Origin: Eublepharis macularius | Taxonomy: Eukaryota > Chordata > Lepidosauria > Squamata > Eublepharidae | Reading direction: 5' to 3' | DNA: 64,000 nt | Assembly (NCBI RefSeq): GCF_028583425.1 | Contig: NC_072802.1 | Coordinates: 17,989,926 to 18,053,925 of the forward strand | In this document: positions 21,636 to 31,149 of the stretch, one piece after another | How positions within the stretch are numbered: position 1 is the stretch's first letter | How the letters are laid out: each line of letters begins with the position of its first letter | The notes under the pieces: generated by a model | Database searches by the model: none | What the model saw: the letters and a program-made list of their open reading frames with translations, nothing else | Told to the model about the DNA's origin: nothing | Program-made: the position numbers and the translations under genes

Positions 21636-21895
21636 CAGGGCTTTTTTTCAGCTGGAACGGGGTGGAACGGAGTTCCGGAACCTCTTGAAAATGGTCACGT
21701 GGCTGGTGGCCCCGCCCCCTGATCTCCAGACAGAGGGGAGTTGAGATTGCCCTCTGTGCCGCTCAGCGGCGCAGAGGGCCAATCTCAACTCCCCTCTGTC
21801 TGGAGATCAGGGGGCGGGGCCACCAGCCACATGACCATTTTCTCCGAGGGCAACCCACTGAGTTCCTCCACCTCTTTTCCCAGAAAAAGGCCCTG
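21636..21895. mobile_element. hAT-like MITE, family 1 (short form)
   Basis: The ends are CAGGGC and GCCCTG. The exact 8-bp duplication GAAATAAG lies at 21628-21635 and 21896-21903. Confidence 0.93.
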
Positions 21896-21919
21896 GAAAT
21901 AAGGCTTTTGTCTTGTATG

Positions 21920-22065
21920 GGAATCATCATTCAAGTGTTGAACTTGGGTTCAAACTCTTATTCAGCTATGAAACTCACTGCATGACTTGGGCCAGTCTCA
22001 GCCTAACCTACCTCACAGGGTTGGAAGAAGAAAATGAAGGATGGGGAAACTACAAATGATACCCT
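21920..22065 (+). repeat. Sauria-type SINE fragment
   Basis: TTGGGCCAGTCTCAGCC and TAACCTACCTCACAGGG are diagnostic body segments. Both ends are eroded. Confidence 0.65.
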
Positions 22066-22160
22066 TTTCCTTGGAGGGAGGGAGGGAAAATGTAATGGCT
22101 TACTGGATATAATACCTTTCACACCAAGGATTGTCTTTCTCTCACTATTATACACTGTCT

Positions 22161-22593
22161 AGTCTCTCTACACAAGACATCTGACATGTGAAGAACATGT
22201 GTTGGGAGATGCAATGTCGGCTGGGAAGGGTGGTTTAATAAGACAGAGCCAGCGGCAGGGAAAAGGCTTTGCTATACACTGGAGCTGTGTGAAGGGGCTG
22301 TGAAATGCCAGAAGGGAAACTTCAGCCCATTCTAACCTCTCCAGGTCCAAGCACAGCTCTGGAAGGCAGCTCCAGCCCATTTCCATTCCTTGCTGCCTTC
22401 TGGTAGCAATCCCACAAGGTTTTAAACTGGAGAGGTGAAAATTACAGAGCCTTCCAGAGGCGAAGATGAAATTAACAAACCCTCTGAGGAGCGATCTCTG
22501 CCGGCTCTGTCTTGTTAAACTACGCTTCCTGGCTAACATTGTGTTTCCCTACACTTGATGAACATGCGCCAAGGCATCTTGTGTAGAGAGACT
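22161..22593. mobile_element. DNA element with about 95-bp inverted termini
   Basis: AGTCTCTCTACACAAGACAT at the left reappears inverted at the right (ending GCATCTTGTGTAGAGAGACT). Similarity continues inward through the AGACAGAGCC segment. The centre has no transposase. Target duplication is unclear, so the superfamily is unassigned. Confidence 0.68.
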
Positions 22594-22984
22594 CTTTTGT
22601 TGTATTAATTTCTGTTGCAATAGCCTGCCAGGAGGAGGAGTAGCCCTGTTAGTCACTTCTTCAGCTACAACTAGGCATACTTTTTATCCGGAAATAAGTA
22701 GCACTCTGATGTTTCCACATGTCTATCAAGTTTTATCTCAGCCTTCTGATAAGGAACTCTCGGTAGCATTTGAGGTTTACCTGCCATTTATCCTCACAAC
22801 AAAACCACAAGGTAGATTAGGCTGAGCCAGAGCAGCTGGCCTGAAGTTACCTGCTGTGCAATCCTCAACACAATTACTGGAACTCTGCTTAGGATTGCAC
22901 TGTTGGCAAGGATCTGGACCCGATTTCCCTGCTCCCCATATGACACTAGCCCCATTCATATGTTACAGCAAATGCTGTATCTAC

Positions 22985-23056
22985 ATATGAATCTACATAT
23001 ATCCTGTATATATGTAGATTTCCTACAAACAGTTGTGTACATCTGTTTGTAGGAAA
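22985..23056. repeat. Two adjacent hairpins
   Basis: AATCTACATATATCC faces TATATATGTAGATT. Directly after it, TCCTACAAACAG faces CTGTTTGTAGGA. Either could extrude as a cruciform, and no known repeat explains the pair. Confidence 0.6.
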
Positions 23057-23159
23057 GAGCCAACACAGGTTCGCTTCAAAATGAAACCACCACCAGGATA
23101 AATGTGGGGTTAAATTGCACGTTCAGTTGTACTTGTACTGAATATAACATGAGAATTAC

Positions 23160-23225
23160 TTGATGCAGCAAGATTTCCAGGGTACGAGCTTTCAAGATTC
23201 AAGCTCCCTTTTCAGATTGTATATG
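23160..23225 (-). repeat. Retroposon fragment, hammerhead-like family
   Basis: The + strand AAGATTTCCAGGGTACGAGC plus TTTCAAGATTCAAGCTCCC corresponds to the 3' part of the family seen at 26.7 kb. The core is decayed. Confidence 0.5.
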
Positions 23226-23810
23226 TATTCATTATAACTTGTGAACGGGGCTGTTCTAATCACTGCACCACAATGGGTAAGGTAAGTACGTGCTCTTCCC
23301 CCGCCTTAAACAAAAAATGAATCCTGTTTATACTATAGACACTGAATGCTCCTCCAAAATGGATCTGGCCGTGCCAAAGCTTCACTTGCAACTCCATTTA
23401 TTATCTCTTTGCATTCAGACATTGTAAGGAATTCAAGCATCCCGACAGCATCATGCGTTATCAGATTCTCTGTCTACGGTAATGGAATCCGTTAATAAAA
23501 GTGGAGTCGGCTCATGTCAAGTCCATGTCTACTGTCTGCCCTTTTCATTTAAAGAGAAACAGAATTAGGTTAACTGCTGGATTTGTAACAAGATCGTTCA
23601 GATCAGGAACGCTCAGCCCTGCTGCTCTCTTCATCCTCATCTGGCTTGTTTTTGATCTCCGGACCGAATAAGAGCATCACATCTTCAAAACAATGTCAGT
23701 AAATGGTACTTAGAATTGGCTTGTGCAGTCACTTATTGCTGGAACGGCTTCAAGTCCAGTAAGGTTAGCGAACTCTTTTTCTCCTTTCTGCTATTCTGAA
23801 CTTTGTAAAG
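23226..23810. other. Single-copy-looking stretch, nothing recognised
   Basis: No coding frame or repeat was identified. A GTAAGGTAAGT at about 23277-23287 resembles a splice donor, but no exon is defined. Confidence 0.35.
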
Positions 23811-23814
23811 TACA

Positions 23815-24055
23815 TTTATTTATTTAGGTACTTCATTTATAACCTACCTTTCTTCCCAAAGGGGACTCCAAAATGGCTTACGTTATTTTCCTCTCCTCCA
23901 TCTTATCCTCACAACGACCTTGTGAGGTAGGTTAGGCTGAGTGAGTGCAACTGGCCCAAGGTCACCCATCAAGTTTCCATGGCAAGTGGGGATTTGAATC
24001 TGGGTCTCCCAGATCCTAGTCCAAATACATACCGGACAATCATGCTGTTGAATGA
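23815..24055 (-). repeat. Sauria-type tRNA-derived SINE
   Basis: On the minus strand the order is head, GACCTTGGGCCAGTTGCAC, CTCACAAGGTCGTTGTGAGG and a tail ending ATAAATAAATGTAC. It is the best-kept minus-strand copy in the window. Confidence 0.82.
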
Positions 24056-24171
24056 AATCACTAGACTAAAATATTTCATAGTTTGTGTTGCAGAATAGTT
24101 TAATGTACCAGCTGAGCTCCAAAGGGTTCCTAACCAGTGTACTGAACCAGCACTTCAATCTAGCTGGTAAA

Positions 24172-24380
24172 TCAGTGTAGTGGTTAGAGTAGTGGACTAA
24201 GACTAGATCTGAGTTCAAGTCTGCATGAAGCTCACTGAGTAACCTGGGGCCAGTTGTTTTTTTTTGGGGGGGGGGTAAACTACCTTATAGGGCTGTTGTG
24301 AAAATAAAACAGAGAAATAGAGAACCGCATATACAGCCTGGAGCCTTACAGGAAGGGTGAGATAAAAATGTAATAGATAC
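24172..24380 (+). repeat. Sauria-type tRNA-derived SINE
   Basis: The head TCAGTGTAGTGGTTAGAGTA and the tail GGAAGGGTGAGATAAAAATG are present. The internal T/G homopolymer at 24258-24276 is an oddity of this copy. Confidence 0.78.
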
Positions 24381-24448
24381 ACATCAAAGCAGCTTTGGCT
24401 GCTAACTGCTGCTTGCTTGCATAATCATAACCACAGTTGCCAGCGGTC

Positions 24449-24640
24449 CTTTGGGGAGGCACTGTGGCTCAGGGATAGAGGATCTGCTTGGCATGCAGAA
24501 GGTCCCAGGTTCCATCCCTGGCATTTCCACTTAAAGGAATCAGGTCGTAGGTGATATGAAAGACCTCCCCCTGAGACCCTGGAGAGACGCCGCTCATCTG
24601 ATGTCTGATTCAGTGTAAGACAGTTGCACGTATTCATGCG
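24449..24640 (+). repeat. tRNA-derived SINE (GTGGCTCA type)
   Basis: GGAGGCACTGTGGCTCAGG and GGTCCCAGGTTCCATCCC are the box A and B regions. GAGACCCTGGAGAGACGC and a TGATTCAGTGTAAGACAG end follow. Confidence 0.85.
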
Positions 24641-24754
24641 CTCTTCTTTCAAAGATGCTCTCCGGACCAAGCACGTGTGTGTGTTAAAACCCTGGTGGCT
24701 TCTTCGTTTATGGCAGTGGTTTTCAGATCAGGGAGGGTGCACTGCTGGGCCCAA

Positions 24755-25298
24755 GGGTGTTCGCCTCCCTGGCTATGTTCCCCCACAACAGCTTTGCTCA
24801 TCTGAACAAGGTCTCCTGCAGGTGCCACCCTGCGAAATCAACAGCAGCCTGTACACGGGCTCTCTCTGAGGTGGCGCCTACCCTGCGGAACGGCCTGCCT
24901 GAGGAGGTCAGGAGAGTCCCCGCTCTCCTAGATTTCCGCAAATGATGCAAAATCGAACTATTCAAAAAGGCTTTTGTATTGTAGGGAGGGGCTCTCAGAT
25001 GCTTCGCTAATGAGTCAAGGACCATAGACTTCACCACTGTGTTGCCTTTACGTACTACCCGTTGTCTTAAATATGTGCTCCTAGGAGCTACTTGTGCTTC
25101 ATGTGGTCTAATGTCAGCCCTAGAATTGCTTATGTTCCATTTCAGCATTTCTTCAACTCTGTATTGGATTTTTCCTAATGCTCTGGCTTTGTAAAATTGT
25201 GTTTATTTACCCATTGTTTATAGAAATGTCCTTGAAATTGACTGTACTAATCTCACACTGTGTAATCCAGTCTCAGTGAGAAAGGCAGACTACAAATG
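24755..25298 (+). mobile_element. CR1/L2-type LINE 3' end
   Basis: The 5' part encodes the reverse transcriptase C-terminus (a PTLRNGLPEEVRRVPALLDF-like stretch) and matches the minus-strand copy at 6.2-6.8 kb. The 3' UTR contains TTAAATATGTGCTCCTAGGA and ends in GAGAAAGGCAGACTACAAAT, leading straight into a CATA microsatellite. Confidence 0.8.
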
Positions 25299-25418
25299 TC
25301 ATACATACATACATACATACATACATACATACATACATACATACATACATACATACATACATACATACATACATACATACATACATACATACATACATAC
25401 ATACATACATACATACAT
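25299..25418 (+). repeat. (CATA)n microsatellite
   Basis: About 30 uninterrupted CATA units directly follow the LINE 3' end, so the array probably grew from the LINE tail. Confidence 0.97.
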
Positions 25419-25419
25419 A

Positions 25420-26365
25420 GTGGGGGAGAAGGGCATTCCCTTCTTCAGGATCCTGGTCCTTCTTGGACTTCACGCCCTGGAGCCCCTCTTCTCCTGGTCT
25501 GAGGAACATTCAAGACCCTTGTGGGGTCCTCTTGCTTGAACACCCCTTGCTTGAAATGCTCATTTTCATCAAGCCGAGCCTCTCTTGGTTGCCTTGAAGA
25601 CTGCCTGGCAAGCAACCTTGCATTGTGCAGTGGCAGCATTTGGCCTGAGGACCAGAGAACTGAGGACCAGAGAACTGAGGAACTGAGGAAGCACCCAAGT
25701 CATTCCGGGATATCTCTTTTTAAAGCACCTCCTTAGGCTGACAAAAAATGCCCACCACCCCCAGCATTAAGGATCTGGCGTATCCAACTCAATGTGCACA
25801 GCCAATGATTTATACCCACTTAGAAAGGAATAAAACCAAGTTTTTTGTGGTTTTAATGAAGGAAAGCTGGTAGGGATAAGCCCACCATGCCAAGATGTTA
25901 AAAGCCCTGGCTTCTTTGGCCAGAGATTCACATTAAAGAATCACCAGATATAAACCACAAGGAACAAGACGCAGCCATTAGGTTATTTTCTACCACAACT
26001 CTTGAAATGCCTTTCCTGTTCTCTGAGATAATCGCAGAGCAATGGGGGTTGACCTCTTCTCTAAGAGTTTATTGCCAGTTTTTAAAACAGGGCTGATTCA
26101 TGCTGAAGCAACCAAGCTACTACCTTCTGCTGCCGGCACTTTGATCTCAAGGCCTAACTGGATGTGATACTGGGAGATCTCACATTGGATCTTCACAGCA
26201 TTTTTGGATAGTACAACAGTGACCAAAGGATCCCTGATTTGGAATCTGGACAGGTTATAGTGCAATGGAGCAGGGGAGGAAAAAGGGTTTAGTGGTTTTG
26301 CCAATCGAAAACAGTTTGGTTTAGATTGGTTTTGCCAATCTAAATTGATCGGCTACTTAAGCTGA
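25420..26365. other. Gene-free stretch
   Basis: A short tandem GGACCAGAGAACTGA duplication lies at 25648-25684. Otherwise nothing was recognised. Confidence 0.4.
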
Positions 26366-26370
26366 TAATT

Positions 26371-26456
26371 TCAGGCGGGTAGCCATGTTGGTCTGTAGTA
26401 GAAGAGCAAGATCTGAGTCCAGTAGCACCTTAAAGACAAGCTTGATTTCCAGGATA
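26371..26456 (+). repeat. Retroposon fragment (GTTGGTCTGTAGTAG family)
   Basis: The head GGGTAGCCATGTTGGTCTG is followed by GAGTCCAGTAGCACC and TTCCAGGATATGAGCTCT. A CTTAAGCTG direct repeat flanks it (near 26356 and 26465), supporting retroposition. Confidence 0.6.
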
Positions 26457-26619
26457 TGAGCTCTCTTAAGCTGGTAGTGTAACAGCTCAGAAACATCAAG
26501 CACAAAATGGGACACGCAGTCCTCAGGAAAGGTGACTGCCAATGAGTCTTGGTGTTTGGGGCACAGCTTGGATGTTTTCTGGAGGAACACAGAGGTGGCA
26601 ATACTAGAGTAACATTTAT

Positions 26620-26745
26620 TTTCAGAAGGGTAGCCATGTTGGTCTGTAGTACAAAAGCAAGATTGGGGTCCAGTAGCAGCTTAAAGACCAACTAGATTTC
26701 CAGGGTTTGAGCTTTTGAGAGTCAAAGCTCCCTTCGTCAGATACT
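26620..26745 (+). repeat. Retroposon fragment with hammerhead-like remnant
   Basis: GGGTAGCCATGTTGGTCTGT, GGGGTCCAGTAGCAGC and TTTCCAGGGTTTGAGC are in the same order as at 26371. The last part, read on the minus strand, gives GUAU, CUGACGA, an extra A, a GGGAGC-containing helix, and AAAAGC, i.e. a slightly decayed hammerhead-like core. Confidence 0.6.
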
Positions 26746-26845
26746 GTTGTTGTGTTGTGTCGATGCTGTCTGTCCACCCATGTTCTATTCTGGGGCTGTA
26801 TGAAAATACTCCTTCCAATGCAGATGGCAGAAAAGGGCTTCCCAA

Positions 26846-27183
26846 GAGCCAAGCTACAAGTGACAAATGACACTTGCCTGGCAAGTGAACAGATCGAGCC
26901 AAGCTACAAGTGACGCCTGACACAGGTTGGACACTTGGGCTTGCAGCTGTAATGGAGAACCAAGCTGTAAAACCAGGACGCCTACATTTCCCATCAAAAC
27001 TTGAGGGAAGCTGACAAGTGTCCAACCTGTGTCAGGCGTCACTTGTAGCTTGGCTCTCACGTGTATTCCTCCCTGTTCACTTGCCATTCACTTGCTCTCC
27101 ACTTGATCAAGTGAACAGGGAGGAATACACGTGAGTCTGTTCACTTGCCAGGCAAGTGTCATTCGTCACGTGTAGCTTGGCTC
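26846..27183. mobile_element. Palindromic DNA element carrying a nested relative
   Basis: The outer ends GAGCCAAGCTACAAGTGAC and CGTGTAGCTTGGCTC are inverted. The 3-bp flank CAA repeats at 26843-26845 and 27184-27186. The outer body (AAGTGAACAG, AGGAATACACGTG) belongs to the 11.9-kb family and is split by the element at 26896-27056. Confidence 0.78.
26896..27056. mobile_element. Nested palindromic element
   Basis: The inverted ends start GAGCCAAGCTACAAGTGACG and continue CCTGACACAGGTTGGACACT; the right end mirrors this. It shares its first 19 bp with the host element but has a different interior, so two relatives with the same termini are stacked. Confidence 0.72.
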
Positions 27184-27565
27184 CAAGTCACCACAGAACT
27201 GTACCATCTGTGTGGATTTAGTGGGGCAGAGGGACTCATGTTTGGTTGGGGAAATGTATTGATCTCTGATCTGAGGCTGCTGGCTGGGACCAACCCTGAC
27301 CCCAGAGGGTTAAAAGTTGTGATTGGCCGTGCATGCTTTAAGCTTGGTAGTGCAAGAGTATTGATGAAACTGACAGACACACATCTGCTCTGTTATAAGC
27401 CCTGGCAGGTTGCCTGTCTTTGGAGTTACCTGCCTGAAGTTCTACTGATAAGAGCATGGCGGCAGAGAGTGGGTCAGTTTCAATTGATGAAGCCATATGT
27501 GTTGCCACGGACCCAGTGCCCTCATCCCCAGTCAGCTTTGAAAACCTGCACAATTGCTGTTGTTT

Positions 27566-27762
27566 TTAAAAAGATAGCCAGTGTGGTGTCCGACTGGGAC
27601 CTGGAAGACCCGGGTTCAAATCCCCACTCTGCCTGGAAACGCACTCTCTCTCAGCCTAACCTACCTACCCTGTGATGATTAAATAGAAGAGGAAAGAATG
27701 ATGCTGTAAACTGCTTTGGGGATCCATTAGGGAGAAAGCAGAGTATAAATAAATAAACGAAT
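27566..27762 (+). repeat. Sauria-type tRNA-derived SINE
   Basis: AGCCAGTGTGGTGTCCGACT opens the copy. CTCTCTCAGCCTAACCTACC and AACTGCTTTGGGGATCC follow, and the tail ends AATAAATAAACGAATG. Confidence 0.85.
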
Positions 27763-27769
27763 GTTGGGA

Positions 27770-28817
27770 AGATCCAACCGCTAGGACAGATCTCCCCCCA
27801 TCTCCCCTAACTGGGGCCCAGAGACAGCAGTCTTGGAGCCTGGGCAGAGGCTATGGTGTCAGACAGGCAGTGTGATGTAGTGGCTAGGGACCTCATTTCA
27901 GACGAGAGCTGCCTATGCCCCCAGGCCAGAGCAAATAAAAGAGGAGAGCTGACAAATGTCACTCTGTTCATCAGTGAATAGCTCACCTATCCCCAGCAGC
28001 CAAGCAATATATACATAGCTGATACTATAGCAAAGGGGATCAACTGAACAGAACCTTGACTGTAATGGCATCGCGACCATAAAGTAGGAACTAAAAGAGC
28101 ATTAACTCAAGGAGCAGCAGTTTACATGTTTAACAGAGCTACACCCTGCTAAGCCCTGGATTGCACTGTAAGACACACAATCATAACGAAAAATACTATT
28201 CAGGAATTAAGATTGAGGACACGTGCTGTAAAACAATGGGTCCATTTTACACATGGGAAAAACTGAGGGTGAAAGCCCCCAGTTCAAAAGACAGTCAGTG
28301 AATCCAAGTGTACAAAGCACTTCATCCGGGAACAAGAGCCACGGGCCACGCTTTGGAAAAACAAGCATAAAGCCAAGAAATTAAATATCTCAGACTAATT
28401 ATCTGAAATTAAGTTATTTGTCCATTGAACGTACTCTCTCCTCACAAACACAGCAGGCATTCCCAATGAGAAACAGGTATTCTCCTTCTTGCTCACTCCC
28501 CCCCTCACACCCGCACTCACACACAGAGGACATGCAGGGAGTTTTGGACGCAGCAGCATTATGTGGCAAGGGGCCTCAGGAACAAGGAGGTTGAAGAGAC
28601 TGAGGCGAGGTATGTAGGAGCAGAGCTTGCGGTTGATGGATTGGCTTGAAGGACCTGCCAGCCTCTGGTTGCCTTCATCAGGAGACAGGCAGCTGTTCTG
28701 AAGAGAGCAGAAAAGGCCTCAGTGCAGCCCTCGTTGCCTGTGGGGCACTCCCTAATTGCTCTTCCTTCCCCATCGTCTGGTAACATTTGCTTGAGCAGTG
28801 GTGGTTGGATTGACAAT
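27770..28817. other. Gene-free stretch
   Basis: Only a short SINE head-like piece (GTGTGATGTAGTGGCTAGGG near 27870) was recognised. The rest looks single-copy. Confidence 0.4.
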
Positions 28818-29022
28818 GGGCCAAGCTAGAAGTGACAAATGACGCTTGAATGGCAAGTGAACAGACTCACGTGTATTCCTCCCTGTTCACTTGCACTCCA
28901 CTTGCACTCCACTCGATCACTGATTGAGTGGAGTGCAAGTGGCGCGCAAGTGAACAGGGAGGAATATATGTGAGTCTGTTCACTTGCCATTCAGGTGTCA
29001 TTCGTCACTTCTAGCTTGGCCC
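28818..29022. mobile_element. Palindromic DNA element, GGGCCAAGCTAG family
   Basis: The two ends are exact inverted GGGCCAAGCTAGAAGTGAC. The 3-bp flank AAT repeats at 28815-28817 and 29023-29025. The arms meet at CTCCACTCGATCACTGATTG; nearly all 205 bp fold on themselves. Confidence 0.82.
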
Positions 29023-29319
29023 AATGTCCACACCACAGCCTTCCATCAGCTGTCTTCAACACTCTGAGAAACATCGTCGTCATCTCCCCAGCCTTCAGTT
29101 CACCACAGGCGAGCTGGCTGAGGCGCCTGCAGGCCTTGTGCTGCCAAGCCAGAGGTAAATTCAAAGTCTGGGCTTGCTGTTAGACAATGATTGGCTTGCA
29201 AATATCGACGATGTGCTGCGGAATTTTAAAAGGCACCAATCAGCAAGTGCGCTCCTCTCTATTTATCAAGGTCAGTCCTTATTTTCTAGTCGTCGGTAAA
29301 TCATTGTCCTTATTTTATC

Positions 29320-29550
29320 TGGGGTGGTGGTGCTATAAAGTGATGTCAAGTTGCCGCCAACTTATGGCGACCCCATAAGGTTTTCAAGGCAAGAGACATT
29401 CAAAGGTGGTTTTGCCTTTGCTTGCCTCTGTGTAGTGCCCCTGGCATCCTTGGTGGCCGCCCATCTGAGCACTAATCAGGGCAGACCCTGCTTAGCTCCT
29501 GAGATCTGATGAGACCAGGCTAGCCTGGGCCATCCAACTCAGGGCACTAG
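29320..29550 (-). repeat. 5S-rRNA-derived SINE
   Basis: The tail at left (GATGTCAAGTTGCCGCCAAC) and the 5S part at right (complement of AGATCTCAGGAGCTAAGCAG) are clear. Confidence 0.85.
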
Positions 29551-30240
29551 GGGGTGGGGGGTGCCTGATTAAAATTGTATCGATGTATGTAAATTTATAA
29601 ATTTGTCATTCTTTGGGGTTCAGCCCCCTCCCCATCTCACAGTGAGCAGTGGATAGCTCCAGTGCACATGTATGCACAAAGATACATGTGCATGCACATT
29701 AAGGCCTCGTGCATTTCACACGCACCAGCTGTTGAGGTCCATGTTGAAGTGTGGATCATCCAGCAATTATGTCATCCCAGCTTGTCATTACCTTAAAGGA
29801 CAAACATGCTATTTGTTTATAAAGGAAAGCAGGGCTGGTTGCAGAGCCTCCAGGTGAAGGTGATGGGTAGGCCTTGGGCAGTGATATCTTTGGTATGCGG
29901 AGTTACTAGTGTGTGTGTGTCCCTGTTTTCCTTTGCGTAATGTTTGAAGGCATGCTATTAGCAATGATATCGATCTGCCGAGCCCTGCGGTTTACCAACC
30001 TGGGTCAATGAAAAATAACAAGCCACATTATCAACTCCCACAAAAGCAGCTCCAGAATGGTTGGATAGCAAGAGGCCAACCTATATATAGAAACAGTCAC
30101 TTTCCACCCCTTCCGGTGAAGTATGAACCCCGAAAGGTGGCGCGCATAGCTTGATGCTCTTCCTCTAAAAACAGCCACATCCCCACCATCAATCACAAGG
30201 TGTGCTGCCTCCTGGAAAAAGTAAACGCACTATGCGCTGA
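29551..30240. other. Single-copy-looking stretch upstream of the candidate first exon
   Basis: No repeat was recognised. An ETS/PU.1-like AGAGGAAGAG lies on the minus strand near 30160. Confidence 0.35.
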
Positions 30241-30443
30241 CTAGCAAATGTTTTTTAGAAGTGCTCTGACAGTTTTCACCACTCGCGCTTCGCTCTCGGC
30301 TGCGCTTTGAAAGCTGTGAGTAGTTGCAGTTTTGTTTTCTATATTAAGCTGGTCTGGAAATGAGCGGTGAATGTCGGCGAGTGACTTGTATCAAGAGCTG
30401 GCACAGTTCATTTGAAGCCAGGAGAGAAAGTGGCAAAGGTAGG
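30241..30443 (+). promoter_or_regulatory. Candidate promoter/first exon (possibly GPR174)
   Basis: A CpG-containing patch (CACTCGCGCTTCGCTCTCGG and GTCGGCGAG) stands out from CpG-poor surroundings and is not repeat. It ends in GTGGCAAAG followed by a donor GTAGGAG at 30444. Spliced to the acceptor at 49343 it would give GPR174 a non-coding first exon about 19 kb upstream. An ATG at 30361 would open a uORF ending soon after the junction. Position and composition support this, but no direct evidence exists. Confidence 0.33.
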
Positions 30444-30907
30444 AGAGTCTTGCTTTTCATTTCCTAAAATCCTCTTTTATCTAAATGGTTTTTTTGGGGG
30501 GGGGGGTGTTCTTGCTAAGGAAATGCAAACGAGTCTGATCTAGCTGTAAAGTAACTTTCCCTCATCACTGAGGGTTCTCATTGGAAACATGGGAATAGCA
30601 GAGAGCCTCCTTTCCCCAAAAAAACGAGTACTGGTTGTTTTTAACTGGAAAAAAAGGTGGGAAATGTACTAAAAAAACACAGTATCCAAAAAGGGAGAGG
30701 CGATGTTGTCTATGTACCTGAAGGATGAATTTTAGGTAACGTACAACACTAGGAAATGGTGCCAGATGAGTACAGCAATTCTGGTTATTATAAAATATAT
30801 TTATATAACTTTGGCTTATGCCAATATCTATAGATGTTCAGCCTTTAGAAAGGACAAGGGAAAATGTTAAATGTTGTCCTTTCAAATACATATACATTTA
30901 TATATCC
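30444..30907. other. Gene-free AT-rich stretch
   Basis: Nothing was recognised beyond a T/G homopolymer near 30488-30507. Confidence 0.35.
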
Positions 30908-30920
30908 CTATACCAGGATG

Positions 30921-31136
30921 CAAAATACTAAAAAGTCCAGGAGCACCTTTAAGACTAACCAACAGTATTGAGGCATGAGCTTTCGAGAACCACAGCTCTC
31001 TTCGTCAGATGCATCTGACGAAGAGAACTGTGGTTCTCGAAAGCTTATGCCTCAATAAAGTTAGTTATTCTTAAAGGTGTTACTGGACTTTTTAGTATTT
31101 TGCACCTACAGACTAACGCGGCTAACTCCTCTGGAT
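30921..31136 (-). mobile_element. Foldback retroposon, copy B
   Basis: The exact 13-bp target duplication CTATACCAGGATG lies at 30908-30920 and 31137-31149. The inverted arms meet at the perfect palindrome CTTCGTCAGATGCATCTGAC (plus GAAG). Both arms share the spacer CAAAATACTAAAAAG and the private variant TTGAGGCAT. A one-sided head lies at the right end (complement of GATCCAGAGGAGTTAGCC). Confidence 0.8.
31011..31050 (+). ncRNA. Hammerhead-ribozyme-like motif 3
   Basis: Helix I GCAU (31011-31014) pairs with AUGC (31047-31050). CUGACGA is at 31015-31021, then one extra A; helix II GAGAAC/GUUCUC with loop UGUG; GAAA at 31039-31042; then GCUU, with U31046 as cleavage base. Helix III is only the self-complementary AGCU, so a dimer would be needed. 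The opposite strand of the left arm forms an equivalent core with H17 = C. Confidence 0.5.
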
Positions 31137-31149
31137 CTATACCAGGATG

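Noticed and set aside
24449-24540. Functional tRNA gene
   Set aside because: Box A/B-like blocks are present, but no cloverleaf closes and the sequence continues into the SINE body.
25273-25539. CRISPR-like regular array
   Set aside because: It is a simple CATA microsatellite without spacers, in a vertebrate genome.
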